Shown: piece by piece, positions 32,709 to 41,225 of the stretch | Layout of the letters: every line of letters begins with the position of its first letter | Numbering within the stretch: position 1 is the stretch's first letter | From: Bradyrhizobiaceae bacterium PARB1 | GTDB lineage: Bacteria > Pseudomonadota > Alphaproteobacteria > Rhizobiales > Xanthobacteraceae | Length of the DNA: 64,000 nucleotides | Reading direction: 5' to 3' | NCBI GenBank assembly: GCA_002256345.1 | Contig: NKIY01000011.1 | Span: 1-64,000, forward strand | The notes under the pieces: generated by a model | The model's database searches: none | The model's input: the letters and a program-made list of their open reading frames with translations, nothing else | What the model was told of the DNA's origin: nothing | Made by a program: the position numbers and the translations under genes

Positions 32709-33990
32709 TGGATTGCAGTTCCTTGCCACGCGTCTCGGGAAGCAGCAGAGCGCCGATCAAGAGCAGGCTGTAGGCGATGACCGCAAAGATCGCGATCGCC
32801 TTCGATAACGGCATAGCCGCCGAGAGATAGCCCACCAGTGCCGGAAACAGCGCGCCGATGCCGCGCCCGAAATTATAGGCAAAGCCCTGCCCCGAACCGC
32901 GCAGACGGGTCGGAAATAGTTCGGTCAGGAAAGCGCCGATGCCGGAGAAATAAGCCGAGGCGCAGATGCCGAGCGGGAAGCCGAGGAACAACATCCACTG
33001 GTTCGAGATCGGAAGTTGCGTATAGGCGACCACCAACAGCGATGCGAGCACGGCGAATAGCATGAACAGCTTGCGACGGCCGATGCGGTCGGCAAGATAG
33101 GCACCCCACACATAGCCGATGAAGCTGCCGACGATGAGGAGCGCGAGATAGCCGGTCGAGCCGACGACGGTGAGACCACGCTCGGTGCGCAGGAAGGTCG
33201 GCAGCCAGGTGGTGATGGCATAGTAGCCGCCCTGTGCGCCCGTGCAGAGCAATGAGGTAAACAGCGTGATGCGCAGCACATCTGGCGAGAAGATTTCAAA
33301 AATACTCGGACGGTCCCGTTTCTTCTCGTCCGCCTTGCGCACGGCCGACGAGATTTCCGGCTCCTCGACATAGCGACGCAGGAAGAACAGCAGTAGCGCC
33401 GGCAGAGCACCGAGCGCGAACATCCAGCGCCACGCCTGCTCCGGCGGAATGTAGGAATAGCAAACCGCCTGAAGCAGCACGGCGGCGCCCCAGCCGACGG
33501 CCCAGCCCGACTGCACCGTACCCACGGCGCGGCCACGATATTTGGCGCGGATGGTTTCGCCGATCAGCACGGCACCGGCAGCCCATTCGCCGCCGAAGCC
33601 GAGGCCGAGAAACGCACGCAACACCATCAGCTGCTCGAAGTTCTGAGCGAAGGCGCAGAGCAGCGTGAAAAACGAGAACCAAAGAATCGTGATCTGCAGC
33701 GTCCGCACGCGGCCGATGCGATCCGACAGATAGCCGGCCAACCAGCCACCGAACGCCGAGACAATCAGCGTGACGGTGACCGCGAGGCCGGCGGTGCCGC
33801 GCTCCACCTGCCACATGGCGATGATCGTGCCGATCACCAGCGGATAGATCATGAAGTCCATGGCATCGAGGGCCCAGCCCAGGAAGCAGGCCCAGAATGT
33901 CCGTCGCTCGCGCGGATTCATGTCACGGAAGAAGCCGGTCAGCGACGTATCGTCCGCCTCTGGCACAGACGTCGTTTGTGTGCTCGACAT
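32701..33990 (-). CDS. MFS transporter (aromatic-acid/sialate-type H+ symporter family)
   Basis: 429 residues with 12 predicted hydrophobic segments. Family loops: GWALDAMDFMIYPLVIG at the first helix, GYLSDRIGRVRTLQ after helix 2 (MFS motif A), and FLGLGFGGEWAAGAVLIGE in helix 4, typical of metabolite:H+ symporters such as the AAHS/SHS groups. It likely imports the organic acid degraded by the operon. GGGGAGGGGATAAT precedes the ATG. Confidence 0.9.
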   Translation of the reverse strand: MSSTQTTSVPEADDTSLTGFFRDMNPRERRTFWACFLGWALDAMDFMIYPLVIGTIIAMWQVERGTAGLAVTVTLIVSAFGGWLAGYLSDRIGRVRTLQITILWFSFFTLLCAFAQNFEQLMVLRAFLGLGFGGEWAAGAVLIGETIRAKYRGRAVGTVQSGWAVGWGAAVLLQAVCYSYIPPEQAWRWMFALGALPALLLFFLRRYVEEPEISSAVRKADEKKRDRPSIFEIFSPDVLRITLFTSLLCTGAQGGYYAITTWLPTFLRTERGLTVVGSTGYLALLIVGSFIGYVWGAYLADRIGRRKLFMLFAVLASLLVVAYTQLPISNQWMLFLGFPLGICASAYFSGIGAFLTELFPTRLRGSGQGFAYNFGRGIGALFPALVGYLSAAMPLSKAIAIFAVIAYSLLLIGALLLPETRGKELQSND

Positions 33991-34137
33991 ATTATCCCCT
34001 CCCCAATATGCACGCGCTTGGCGCGATGCTGATCAATGCTACGGAGTTCGTGCTCAGCAGTGATGCGTTGTTGTCGGCAGATGGTGCGCCCTTCTGCCGT
34101 AGTGATGCAATCGCGTTGTGCGATCAGTACTGTTGAA

Positions 34138-35112
34138 TCATTCCGGCTTGATGCCGGTCGCTTTGATCAGATCGCCCCATTTGGCGATTTCGGTCTCGAT
34201 CAGTTTTGCGGCTTCGGCCGGCGTGCTCGGTTTCCGATCGACGCCTTGCAGAGCCAGCGCTTCCTTCACCTTCGCGTTCTGCAGCGCCTTGTTCATCTCC
34301 GCGTTGAGCTGATAGATGATGGGCTTCGGCGTATCGGCAGGCGCCAGCATGCCGAACCAGGACGAGACCTCGAAGCCATCGAGCCCTTGCGCAATCACGG
34401 TCGGCACTTCCGGCATGAAGCTCGACGGCTCACGGCCCGTTGTAGCAATCGCTTTTAGCGAGCCCGCTTTGACATATTGCAGGACCGCGGGGATCGTATC
34501 GAACATGATCTTCACCTGGCCGCCGACCATGTCGGTCATCGCCGGGCCCGAGCCGCGATACGGCACCAGCGGCATCTTCAGCCCGGCCTTCAGATTGAAA
34601 AGCTCAGCCGACAGATGCTGCGGCGAGCCCTGCCCCGATGTCGCGCAGGAATAATCCTGCGGATTGGCTTTGATCAGCGCGATCAGTTCAGGAACGGTCT
34701 TCGCAGGAACCGACGGATGGACGACAAGCGCCAGCCCGACATTGCCGGCGAGGCCAACCGGCGCGAAATCCTTTTTCAGATCGAAGCCGGGCTTGGCCTG
34801 AAACGTCATGTTGATGGAGTGACTGGTCAGCGCACCCAGCATCAGCGTGTAGCCATCGGCCGGTGCGCGCGTCGCCGCCTGTGCGCCGACACTGCCGCCT
34901 GCGCCCGCGCGATTGTCGACGATCATGCGCTGGCCGAGCGTGTTGGAGATTTCGTTCGCAATCACGCGGCCGATGATGTCGGTCGCGCCGCCCGGCGCAT
35001 AAGGCACAATCAAGGTGATCGGCCGCTGCGGATAGGCCTGCGCAAAGGAGACATCGGCCGCGACGAGCGGCAGGCCTGCGACGGAGTACAGAAATTTTCG
35101 GCGATCGAGCAC
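34138..35112 (-). CDS. Bug/TctC-family tripartite tricarboxylate transporter substrate-binding protein
   Basis: 324 residues from GTG 35112, which has TGGAGG 8 bases upstream; the longer ATG start at 35133 lacks one. The signal peptide (FLYSVAGLPLVAADVSFAQA) precedes YPQRPITLIVPYAPGGATD, the standard Bug start; GQRMIVDNRAGAGG is the second mark. No TctA/TctB membrane genes are in the window, as often seen for orphan Bug proteins, so its membrane partner is unknown. Confidence 0.9.
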   Translation of the reverse strand: MLDRRKFLYSVAGLPLVAADVSFAQAYPQRPITLIVPYAPGGATDIIGRVIANEISNTLGQRMIVDNRAGAGGSVGAQAATRAPADGYTLMLGALTSHSINMTFQAKPGFDLKKDFAPVGLAGNVGLALVVHPSVPAKTVPELIALIKANPQDYSCATSGQGSPQHLSAELFNLKAGLKMPLVPYRGSGPAMTDMVGGQVKIMFDTIPAVLQYVKAGSLKAIATTGREPSSFMPEVPTVIAQGLDGFEVSSWFGMLAPADTPKPIIYQLNAEMNKALQNAKVKEALALQGVDRKPSTPAEAAKLIETEIAKWGDLIKATGIKPE

Positions 35113-35180
35113 GGGTGTTCCTCCAGATTTCAAAAAGCGGGCCGGTTATCTCCGGCCTTCGCGCGTAATGTTGGGTCTGC

Positions 35181-36905
35181 TCAGCAGAAGTCGAAGTCAC
35201 ATCCCTCGTCGGCCTGCAGCACCGTGGTGAGATAGAGATGGCGATAGCCGCGCGCCTCCTCGGCGAGATGCGCCGGCGGTTGCCATTCGCTCTTGCGACG
35301 TTCGAGCTCGGCATCATCGACCAGCAGCGAAATCTCGCGGTTCGGCACGTCGAGCCGGATCGTGTCGCCCGAGCGCACGAGGCCGAGCGGCCCGCCGACA
35401 GCGGACTCAGGCGTAATATGCAACACGATGGTGCCGAAAGCCGTGCCGCTCATGCGGGCGTCGGAGATGCGCACCATGTCCTTGACGCCGGCCTGTGCCA
35501 GCTTCTTCGGGATCGGCAGATAGCCTGCCTCCGGCATACCCGGCGCACCGCGCGGTCCGGCATTGCGCAAGACAAGAACGTCGTCCGCCTTCACGTCGAG
35601 ATCGGGGTCGTCCATCCGGCGCACCATGTCCTCGACGGAGTCAAACACGACAGCGCGTCCGGTATGAGTGAGCAGCTGATCCGATGCCGCAGCGTGCTTG
35701 ATCACGGAACCGCCCGGCGCGAGATTGCCGCGCAGCACGGCCATGCCGCCCGTCGGCTTCACCGGATTCTTCGCGGTGCGGATGATAACCTGATTGGGGA
35801 CTTCTTCGGCCTCATCAGCGATCTCGCCGATGGTGCGGCCATCGATGGTGCGAGCCGAACGATCGAGATGATCCCCGAGCTCCTTCATCAGCTTCGGCAC
35901 GCCGCCGGCCCAATGGAAGTGCTCCATATAGTGATCGCCTGACGGCTTGAGATCGATCAGCACCGGTACCGAGCGCCCGATGGTATCGAATTCGGCGAGA
36001 TCGATCGACATACCCGCGCGCCGCGCGATCGCCGAAAGATGGACAAGACCATTGGTCGAACCGCCGATCGCCTGCAGCACCGTCAGCGCATTGCGGAACG
36101 CCGCCGGCGTCAGCAACTCGCTCGGCTTCGGTCCATGCAAGGCGAGCTTCACGGCCTCGCGGCCGCTGGCTTCCGCCGCGCGAATACGGTCGGCATGTGT
36201 CGCGGGGATCGTGCCCGAACCTGCGAGCGCGATACCCATCGCCTCGACGAGACAGCCCATGGTGCTCGCAGTGCCCATCACCATGCAGGTACCCTGGGTC
36301 GGCGCGAGACGGCCACTGAGAACCTCGACCTCCTGCTCGTCGATCTGCCCGGCGCGATGCTGGCCCCATAGCCGGCGGCAATCGGTGCAGGCACCGAGAA
36401 TTTCACCCTTGTGATGGCCGACCAGCATTGGCCCGGTGATCAGTTGGATCGCCGGCACGTCGGCGCTGACAGCACCCATCAACTGCGCCGGAACGGTCTT
36501 GTCGCAGCCCCCGATCAGCACCACGGCATCGACCGGCTGCGCGCGGATCATCTCCTCGGTGTCGATCGCCATCAGGTTCCGCAGGAACATGGAAGTCGGG
36601 TTCGAGAAGGACTCGTGGATTGAGATGGTCGGGAATTCCATCGGCAGCCCGCCCGCCAGCATGACGCCGCGTTTGACCGCTTCGATCAGCCGCGGCACGT
36701 TGCCATGGCATGGATTGAAATCGCTGAACGTGTTTGTGATGCCGACGATCGGCCGGTCCAGCGCGTCATCGGAATAACCGGCGGCCTTGATGAAGGCCTT
36801 GCGCAGAAACAGCGAGAAGCCGGGATCGCCATAGGTGGCGAGGTTGCGGCGCATACCGCGTGCAGGCGGCTTGTCAGATGGGGTATTGTCATTCGGATTG
36901 GTCAT
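35181..36905 (-). CDS. IlvD/Edd-family dehydratase, probably a sugar-acid dehydratase
   Basis: 574 residues. The Fe-S ligands of the family are present as Cys66 (NPCHGN), Cys134 (GGCDKT) and Cys207 (GTCMVMG), and the C-terminal half has GAPGMPE and SDARMSGTAFG. The enzyme removes water from 2,3-dihydroxy acids. An IlvD acting in isoleucine/valine synthesis is less likely because the gene is the first of a catabolic-looking operon with uptake genes and a divergent GntR regulator; aldonate dehydratases of this family are often found so. Start ATG 36905 with GGAGTATTGTC ahead. Confidence 0.87.
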   Translation of the reverse strand: MTNPNDNTPSDKPPARGMRRNLATYGDPGFSLFLRKAFIKAAGYSDDALDRPIVGITNTFSDFNPCHGNVPRLIEAVKRGVMLAGGLPMEFPTISIHESFSNPTSMFLRNLMAIDTEEMIRAQPVDAVVLIGGCDKTVPAQLMGAVSADVPAIQLITGPMLVGHHKGEILGACTDCRRLWGQHRAGQIDEQEVEVLSGRLAPTQGTCMVMGTASTMGCLVEAMGIALAGSGTIPATHADRIRAAEASGREAVKLALHGPKPSELLTPAAFRNALTVLQAIGGSTNGLVHLSAIARRAGMSIDLAEFDTIGRSVPVLIDLKPSGDHYMEHFHWAGGVPKLMKELGDHLDRSARTIDGRTIGEIADEAEEVPNQVIIRTAKNPVKPTGGMAVLRGNLAPGGSVIKHAAASDQLLTHTGRAVVFDSVEDMVRRMDDPDLDVKADDVLVLRNAGPRGAPGMPEAGYLPIPKKLAQAGVKDMVRISDARMSGTAFGTIVLHITPESAVGGPLGLVRSGDTIRLDVPNREISLLVDDAELERRKSEWQPPAHLAEEARGYRHLYLTTVLQADEGCDFDFC

Positions 36906-36934
36906 GACAATACTCCCTGATGATTGTCGCCAAG

Positions 36935-36946
36935 ATTGTCAACAAT
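36935..36946. promoter_or_regulatory. Possible GntR operator
   Basis: ATTGT-CA-ACAAT, a 12-bp palindrome with the TTGT-N2-ACAA form common for FadR-type GntR proteins, in the 64-base region between the divergent ilvD-like and gntR genes. A second GATTGTC half-site is at 36922. Confidence 0.55.
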
Positions 36947-36969
36947 TTTGTCTGGAACGATTTGTAGGA

Positions 36970-37647
36970 ATGCCATCCTCCGCCGCCAAGCTTCAAACCG
37001 TCGACCGGGTTCGTGCCACGGCAGCCGCTCTCGAGGAAGAGATCGTGCTCGGCTGGCTGATGCCGCGCGAGCGTCTAGTCGAGGAAGAGCTGGCGACACG
37101 GCATGATGTGAAGCGCCATGTGATCCGCGAAGCGCTGGCCGAGCTCGAACGCGTCGGCCTGGTCGAGCGCATTCCCAACAAGGGCGCGGTCGTGCGCGTT
37201 CTTGATCCTGCAGAGGTCACGCAGATTTATCTCGTGCGCGAGGCGCTGGAGACGCTGGCTGCCGAGCACATCCCCCTGCCCGTTGGGCCCCAGGTTCTCG
37301 CCGACCTTGAAGCCGTCCAGGCGCATCACACAGATGCCGTAGCCCGCAGCGACGCCCGTGCTGCATTCCGCGCGAATATGCGGTTTCACGAAGTCCTATT
37401 CGGCGCGTGCGGCAATCCTCATCTGGTCGAGTTGGTGCAGACAATGGCGCAGAAGGTCCATGGCGCGAGATCGATGACTGCAGCAAGTCCCGAGCACCTT
37501 GCAAAGTCGCGGGATGAACACCTAGCAATGATTGATGCGTTGCGCGCAAATGACCGTAATCGGCTTGTTGACCTTTGCCGTCGGCACATTGGTCCATCGC
37601 GTGATACCTACGTCGCGGCCGTCCGGCGACGAGCGGCTACTAATTAG
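36970..37647 (+). CDS. GntR-family (FCD-domain) transcriptional regulator
   Basis: 225 residues from ATG 36970; upstream in-frame codons run into the promoter region and are not used. The N-terminal winged helix reads LMPRERLVEEELATRHDVKR then HVIREALAELERVGLVERIPNKGAVV; the C-terminal FCD ligand domain has the metal-site pattern with His residues in NMRFHEVLFGACGNPHL and RDEHLAMIDAL. It most likely represses the divergent dehydratase-Bug-MFS-amidohydrolase operon until a sugar acid or its product binds. Confidence 0.9.
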   Translation: MPSSAAKLQTVDRVRATAAALEEEIVLGWLMPRERLVEEELATRHDVKRHVIREALAELERVGLVERIPNKGAVVRVLDPAEVTQIYLVREALETLAAEHIPLPVGPQVLADLEAVQAHHTDAVARSDARAAFRANMRFHEVLFGACGNPHLVELVQTMAQKVHGARSMTAASPEHLAKSRDEHLAMIDALRANDRNRLVDLCRRHIGPSRDTYVAAVRRRAATN

Positions 37648-37902
37648 AACTGGCAACGCATACAGCACCAACACAACGCGCGTCGCACTGCAAATAGCGA
37701 ATTGCATTTAGGATATGCACCACGCGGCCTCATCTTCACCAAGACCGCGCTTTTGTACCCTTTTTCGATATGCTCGGCTTGTCGCTTCCGTTGATCAAAA
37801 TAACATGCGTTGTCACTATCCGATATCTGCGCCTCCGCAAATTTTCTGCGTGACGTTCGCGCCCGGCTCTTTCCCCTGCATCTCTATCAGAGATGCGGTA
37901 GG

Positions 37903-38292
37903 TCATAGCAAATCGGATATCCACCTGTCGGGCCAATGAGTGCCGCCATCAGCGTACATTCGTTCATACGACCGCGGATGCTTTGGCATTGAACTTGGAA
38001 CGAAACACTCCAGCTCGGGCATCTGGAAGTCTTGATCAAACTCCAGCGCCGCGACGCGACCAAGGGCATCGAGCCCGATAGCGTGTGCACGCTCACTAGC
38101 AAGAATCACAATTCCGACTGGCATTACATTCTCTCCCATCGCTATCTGTGTCCGGACACCAAGAATTGAGGCCTTGGAGCCGTAGAGCCTGGTGCCGACG
38201 CTCTTTAGAACTTGGTGTTCAAAAACATCGAGCATCGGATCCGCGAGATTGGCCACGGCAATCCCTTGCTCACGAAATGCATTGACCTTCAT
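37903..38292 (-). CDS. Hypothetical protein
   Basis: A 129-residue open frame with normal amino-acid mix (start MKVNAFREQGIAVANLADPM, end HWPDRWISDLL) and no clear ribosome site. No signal peptide, membrane segment or motif recognised. It stands alone between the GntR gene and the phosphoesterase. It could be a chance frame; the region 37648-37902 next to it holds nothing recognisable. Confidence 0.4.
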   Translation of the reverse strand: MKVNAFREQGIAVANLADPMLDVFEHQVLKSVGTRLYGSKASILGVRTQIAMGENVMPVGIVILASERAHAIGLDALGRVAALEFDQDFQMPELECFVPSSMPKHPRSYERMYADGGTHWPDRWISDLL

Positions 38293-38513
38293 GGAGCAGT
38301 AGTTGACTGGACCGACGATCTCACGCGACAGACAAATGGTCTACAGAGACATTACATAGCTGTGCCCGTAGAATCACAAACCCGCCGCGGCGGGCGCCGG
38401 GCAGGTCAACCCTTTCAGGGAATTCTGGATGGTCCGCCCCTAGTCAATCATTTGCCCCCCGAAGCAACAACTTTGATAGTTACTTACAGGTCATTTCATA
38501 AAGGCGGGACGCT

Positions 38514-39182
38514 ATGTCGCTCACTTACGTCATCCCCGATTTGCATGGCCGCAGCGACCTGCTCGATCTCGCACTCGCGCGCATCGATGCGCATGCAGCG
38601 GGAACCGGGCTGACGCTGGTGGTACTCGGCGATTACGTGGACAAGGGACCAGATTCACGAGGCGTGATCGGGCGGCTGCGCGTGGGCCTGCCAACGCCGT
38701 GGCGCGTGGCGATGCTGAAGGGCAACCATGATGCTTTGATGGTGGCTGCGCTCCGCGGCGAGATCGCCATGGATGATTGGCTGGCGAAAGGCGGCGATGC
38801 AGCACTGGCATCCTATGGCGGCGACGTCGCGGAGGTGCCGATCCACGACATCGCATGGCTCGATGGCCGGCCGCTGTCATTCGAAGACGCGCATCGCGTC
38901 TATGTGCATGCCGGCATCGAAGCTGCACTGCCCCTTCGCAAGCAAGCCCCTATGACGCTGCTGACAAAGCGCTATGCCGATGACGATGACAGCGGGCTTG
39001 GCGGAAAATACGTGGTGCACGGCCATGACAAGCGTTCGGACGGACCGCTTGTGCTTGTAAATCGCTGCAACCTCGACACCAATGCGTGGAAGTCCGGTCA
39101 GCTTGTGATCGGTGTCTTCGATGACGCCACACCTGGCGGACCGATAGATGTACTCGAAGTCAGCCTGCCCTTTGCTGGCTAG
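38514..39182 (+). CDS. Metallophosphoesterase, serine/threonine-phosphatase or Ap4A-hydrolase type
   Basis: 222 residues of the calcineurin-like family: DLHG (Asp9, His11), GDYVDKGPDS (Asp40, Asp43), GNHD (70-73) and a late VVHGHDKR. GDYVDKGPDS and the size match bacterial PPP-type phosphatases and diadenosine-tetraphosphatase relatives; substrate not determinable. AAGGCGGG is 5 bases before the ATG. Confidence 0.9.
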   Translation: MSLTYVIPDLHGRSDLLDLALARIDAHAAGTGLTLVVLGDYVDKGPDSRGVIGRLRVGLPTPWRVAMLKGNHDALMVAALRGEIAMDDWLAKGGDAALASYGGDVAEVPIHDIAWLDGRPLSFEDAHRVYVHAGIEAALPLRKQAPMTLLTKRYADDDDSGLGGKYVVHGHDKRSDGPLVLVNRCNLDTNAWKSGQLVIGVFDDATPGGPIDVLEVSLPFAG

Positions 39183-39297
39183 ACAGAACTTGGCTTTAAA
39201 GCCATAGGCCGCAGCTCTTTTGCCTACGTCACCCAGCGTCTTGTGCGCCGACCAAGTCTAAGGCGAATAGAAACATAGGGTGGGATCGCTCTGCTGT

Positions 39298-39627
39298 TCA
39301 GCAATAGGTGAAATAGTTGCAGCCGAATTGCGGCCGGCCGATGAGCAGCTCCTGCGGCGCCCCATAGTGGCTGTAATAGTAGGAAACCTGCGGCGGCCCG
39401 AAATAGCGATGGACCTGCAGCGGACCGGCGCCCTGGGTGACCGGCGAATAGGTGGTGATCTTGTCCCACGGCGGAGACTCGACAGCAAGGTAACGTCCAC
39501 GTCCCGCAAGCGCCGCCGGCTCCATCACCTTGCTGTACCCACGGGGCAGATAGCCTCCAAGGTCGGCGGCTGCTGCCGGCAGTGATACGGCGACAACGAT
39601 GCAGGTTAAGGCGAGCGGGCGCAGCAT
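39298..39627 (-). CDS. Small secreted Tyr-rich protein A
   Basis: 109 residues from ATG 39627 with GAGGG ahead. Residues 1-20 are a signal peptide (MLRPLALTCIVVAVSLPAAA). The mature part ends with YYYSHYGAPQELLIGRPQFG followed by CNYFTYC. The ending, with two Cys separated by four residues and rich in Tyr, is shared in form with the protein at 40038-40364. No known domain recognised. Confidence 0.7.
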   Translation of the reverse strand: MLRPLALTCIVVAVSLPAAAADLGGYLPRGYSKVMEPAALAGRGRYLAVESPPWDKITTYSPVTQGAGPLQVHRYFGPPQVSYYYSHYGAPQELLIGRPQFGCNYFTYC

Positions 39628-39736
39628 CCCTGTAATCCCTCTGACAGGCAACTCATCGCCAAAAGCGAGGCGACGCATAGGCCATGCATCGTTGTCAGAA
39701 AGACCTTGTGTGGGACTGACGTAGGGAGTGCCGGGA

Positions 39737-39949
39737 TCATTCTCCCTTCAACACAAACCTCTTCCGGAGCTCCACCGCCACATCATCCGCCATCTTCTGC
39801 GCGTAGGTCGCGTGTTTTGGCGCGGTGATGACCATAGGGCGCCAGCCGAGCACGGGGTCGCGGCGGACAGAGACATAGACACCGCCCACGACGATGCGCT
39901 GGGCGATCATCTCTTCGAGTTCGGCTTCCGTCTTTTCTTGCCTGCCCAA
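39737..39949 (-). CDS. Conserved-looking hypothetical protein
   Basis: 70 residues from TTG 39949 (AGGAAA 7 bases upstream): acidic N-terminal helix RQEKTEAELEEMIAQRI, then RRDPVLGWRPMVITAP and a basic C-terminal helix. Cytoplasmic by sequence. Function unknown; no operon partner apart from the secreted proteins on both sides. Confidence 0.6.
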   Translation of the reverse strand: MGRQEKTEAELEEMIAQRIVVGGVYVSVRRDPVLGWRPMVITAPKHATYAQKMADDVAVELRKRFVLKGE

Positions 39950-40037
39950 GCGGCTTTCCTCCCGGCGGTGAAAGCTACTTCCTCATGTGGTGACGCGTTT
40001 CGATTTTACCGTTCACAAAGCCTTGAGGCGGGTAAGT

Positions 40038-40364
40038 TCAGCAGTAGCCATACCATCCGCAGCCATAGGGCGCGCGGCTGAAGATCGTCTCCGGCTTGGT
40101 GCCGTAATAGGAGCGATAATAATACGAATTCGGCTTGCCGTAATAGCCGTGAACGATCGACGGAACATCGACTTCCGGCGCGTAGGTGACGATCGGCTCT
40201 TCGACCGGCCTCTCCTTCTCTGCCACCACCACGCGACGTGCTTTCGGCACGGGTTCGGCAAAGACAGCACCGAGACGACTTTGCCCAGCAAGATCGGCTG
40301 CGTCAGACGGTGCAGCGCAAAACGAGCAGGCGACAAGGAGCAAGGGGGCGATGATGCGGTGCAT
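40038..40364 (-). CDS. Small secreted Tyr-rich protein B
   Basis: 108 residues, signal peptide MHRIIAPLLLVACSFCAAP (about 1-22), a basic middle (KARRVVVAEKERPVEEP) and the ending YYRSYYGTKPETIFSRAPYG followed by CGWYGYC. The C-terminal pattern Y-x2-YYG ... P-x-G-C-x4-YC matches protein A (39298). The Cys pair may form a small disulfide loop or a thioether cap; unknown function. Confidence 0.7.
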   Translation of the reverse strand: MHRIIAPLLLVACSFCAAPSDAADLAGQSRLGAVFAEPVPKARRVVVAEKERPVEEPIVTYAPEVDVPSIVHGYYGKPNSYYYRSYYGTKPETIFSRAPYGCGWYGYC

Positions 40365-40414
40365 GATTCGCCAAGGATAGCGAAGAAGGTTTCACGAATG
40401 CTAACGATTGCCCG

Positions 40415-41185
40415 TCAGAGCGCGACGCCCCAAGCCTTCGCGGTCTGCAAAATCCAGTCGCGGTAGAGGGTTAGTGGCGTCACACCGGTCAGGCCGCCGC
40501 ACCCGGCAGCGTTCTTCGCCGCCGTGGACCAAGAGATCACGCCTATGACGACATTGCGACCGTTCTGCTGCTGCAGGACGGGGCCACCAGAGTCGCCTGT
40601 ACAGGCGCCAAGCCCCGCACGCTCGTTATTGGTGGCAGGGTCGAGCAACCGAATCTGCAGTTTTCCAGGATGGCTGGTGGACACCAGCTGCGCGGACCGA
40701 ACCGTACCGCCACTCTTGCCATCCCCGCGCGCAGCAACGCCGATGCCCGCGATTGTGTAGGCTTGCCCAGCCTCGAACGGCTCGAAGGGAATGCCGAGCG
40801 GCAGGATTGTTTTGCCGGGCAAGGGATCGTTAAGCTGCAAAAGCGCAACATCGGCGCTAGCACGATGTGCCCTGATGCCCTGAGCGTTGAACTGGGGATG
40901 ATCGGCAACGCGTTTCACGGCAAGCAGTTGAGGTTGCCGGTCCACATCATACTGCACGATCTTGTAGCTGGCGCCCGGCGAAACGCAATGCGCGGCCGAC
41001 AACACGAGGGTGGGCGCTATAAGCGTTCCTGAGCAGAAATTGCCGCGAGAGCCGACAATGGTGAGTACACTGCGACCAAGGGTCTCTTGATCAGCTTTAG
41101 CGCCACCGACCAGCGCATGTGCGGGCGAACAACACGCTGCCCCCAATAGCGCTACCGCAAATGTCCGAACGAAATTCCGATTCAT
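40415..41185 (-). CDS. Secreted S1-family serine protease
   Basis: 256 residues: signal peptide to about Ala24, then LVGGAKADQETLGRSV (the usual activation start IVGG varied). Catalytic triad His66 (SAAHC), Asp112 (ADVALLQL), Ser199 (GDSGGP). The residue at the S1 base, six before the Ser, is Gly193, so trypsin-like basic specificity is not expected. Cys residues 51/67 and others allow disulfides in the periplasm or outside. Downstream on the same strand are the two small secreted proteins. Confidence 0.88.
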   Translation of the reverse strand: MNRNFVRTFAVALLGAACCSPAHALVGGAKADQETLGRSVLTIVGSRGNFCSGTLIAPTLVLSAAHCVSPGASYKIVQYDVDRQPQLLAVKRVADHPQFNAQGIRAHRASADVALLQLNDPLPGKTILPLGIPFEPFEAGQAYTIAGIGVAARGDGKSGGTVRSAQLVSTSHPGKLQIRLLDPATNNERAGLGACTGDSGGPVLQQQNGRNVVIGVISWSTAAKNAAGCGGLTGVTPLTLYRDWILQTAKAWGVAL

Positions 41186-41225
41186 AGAACCATGACATCT
41201 TCACCGATTGACGATGTCAATCCGG

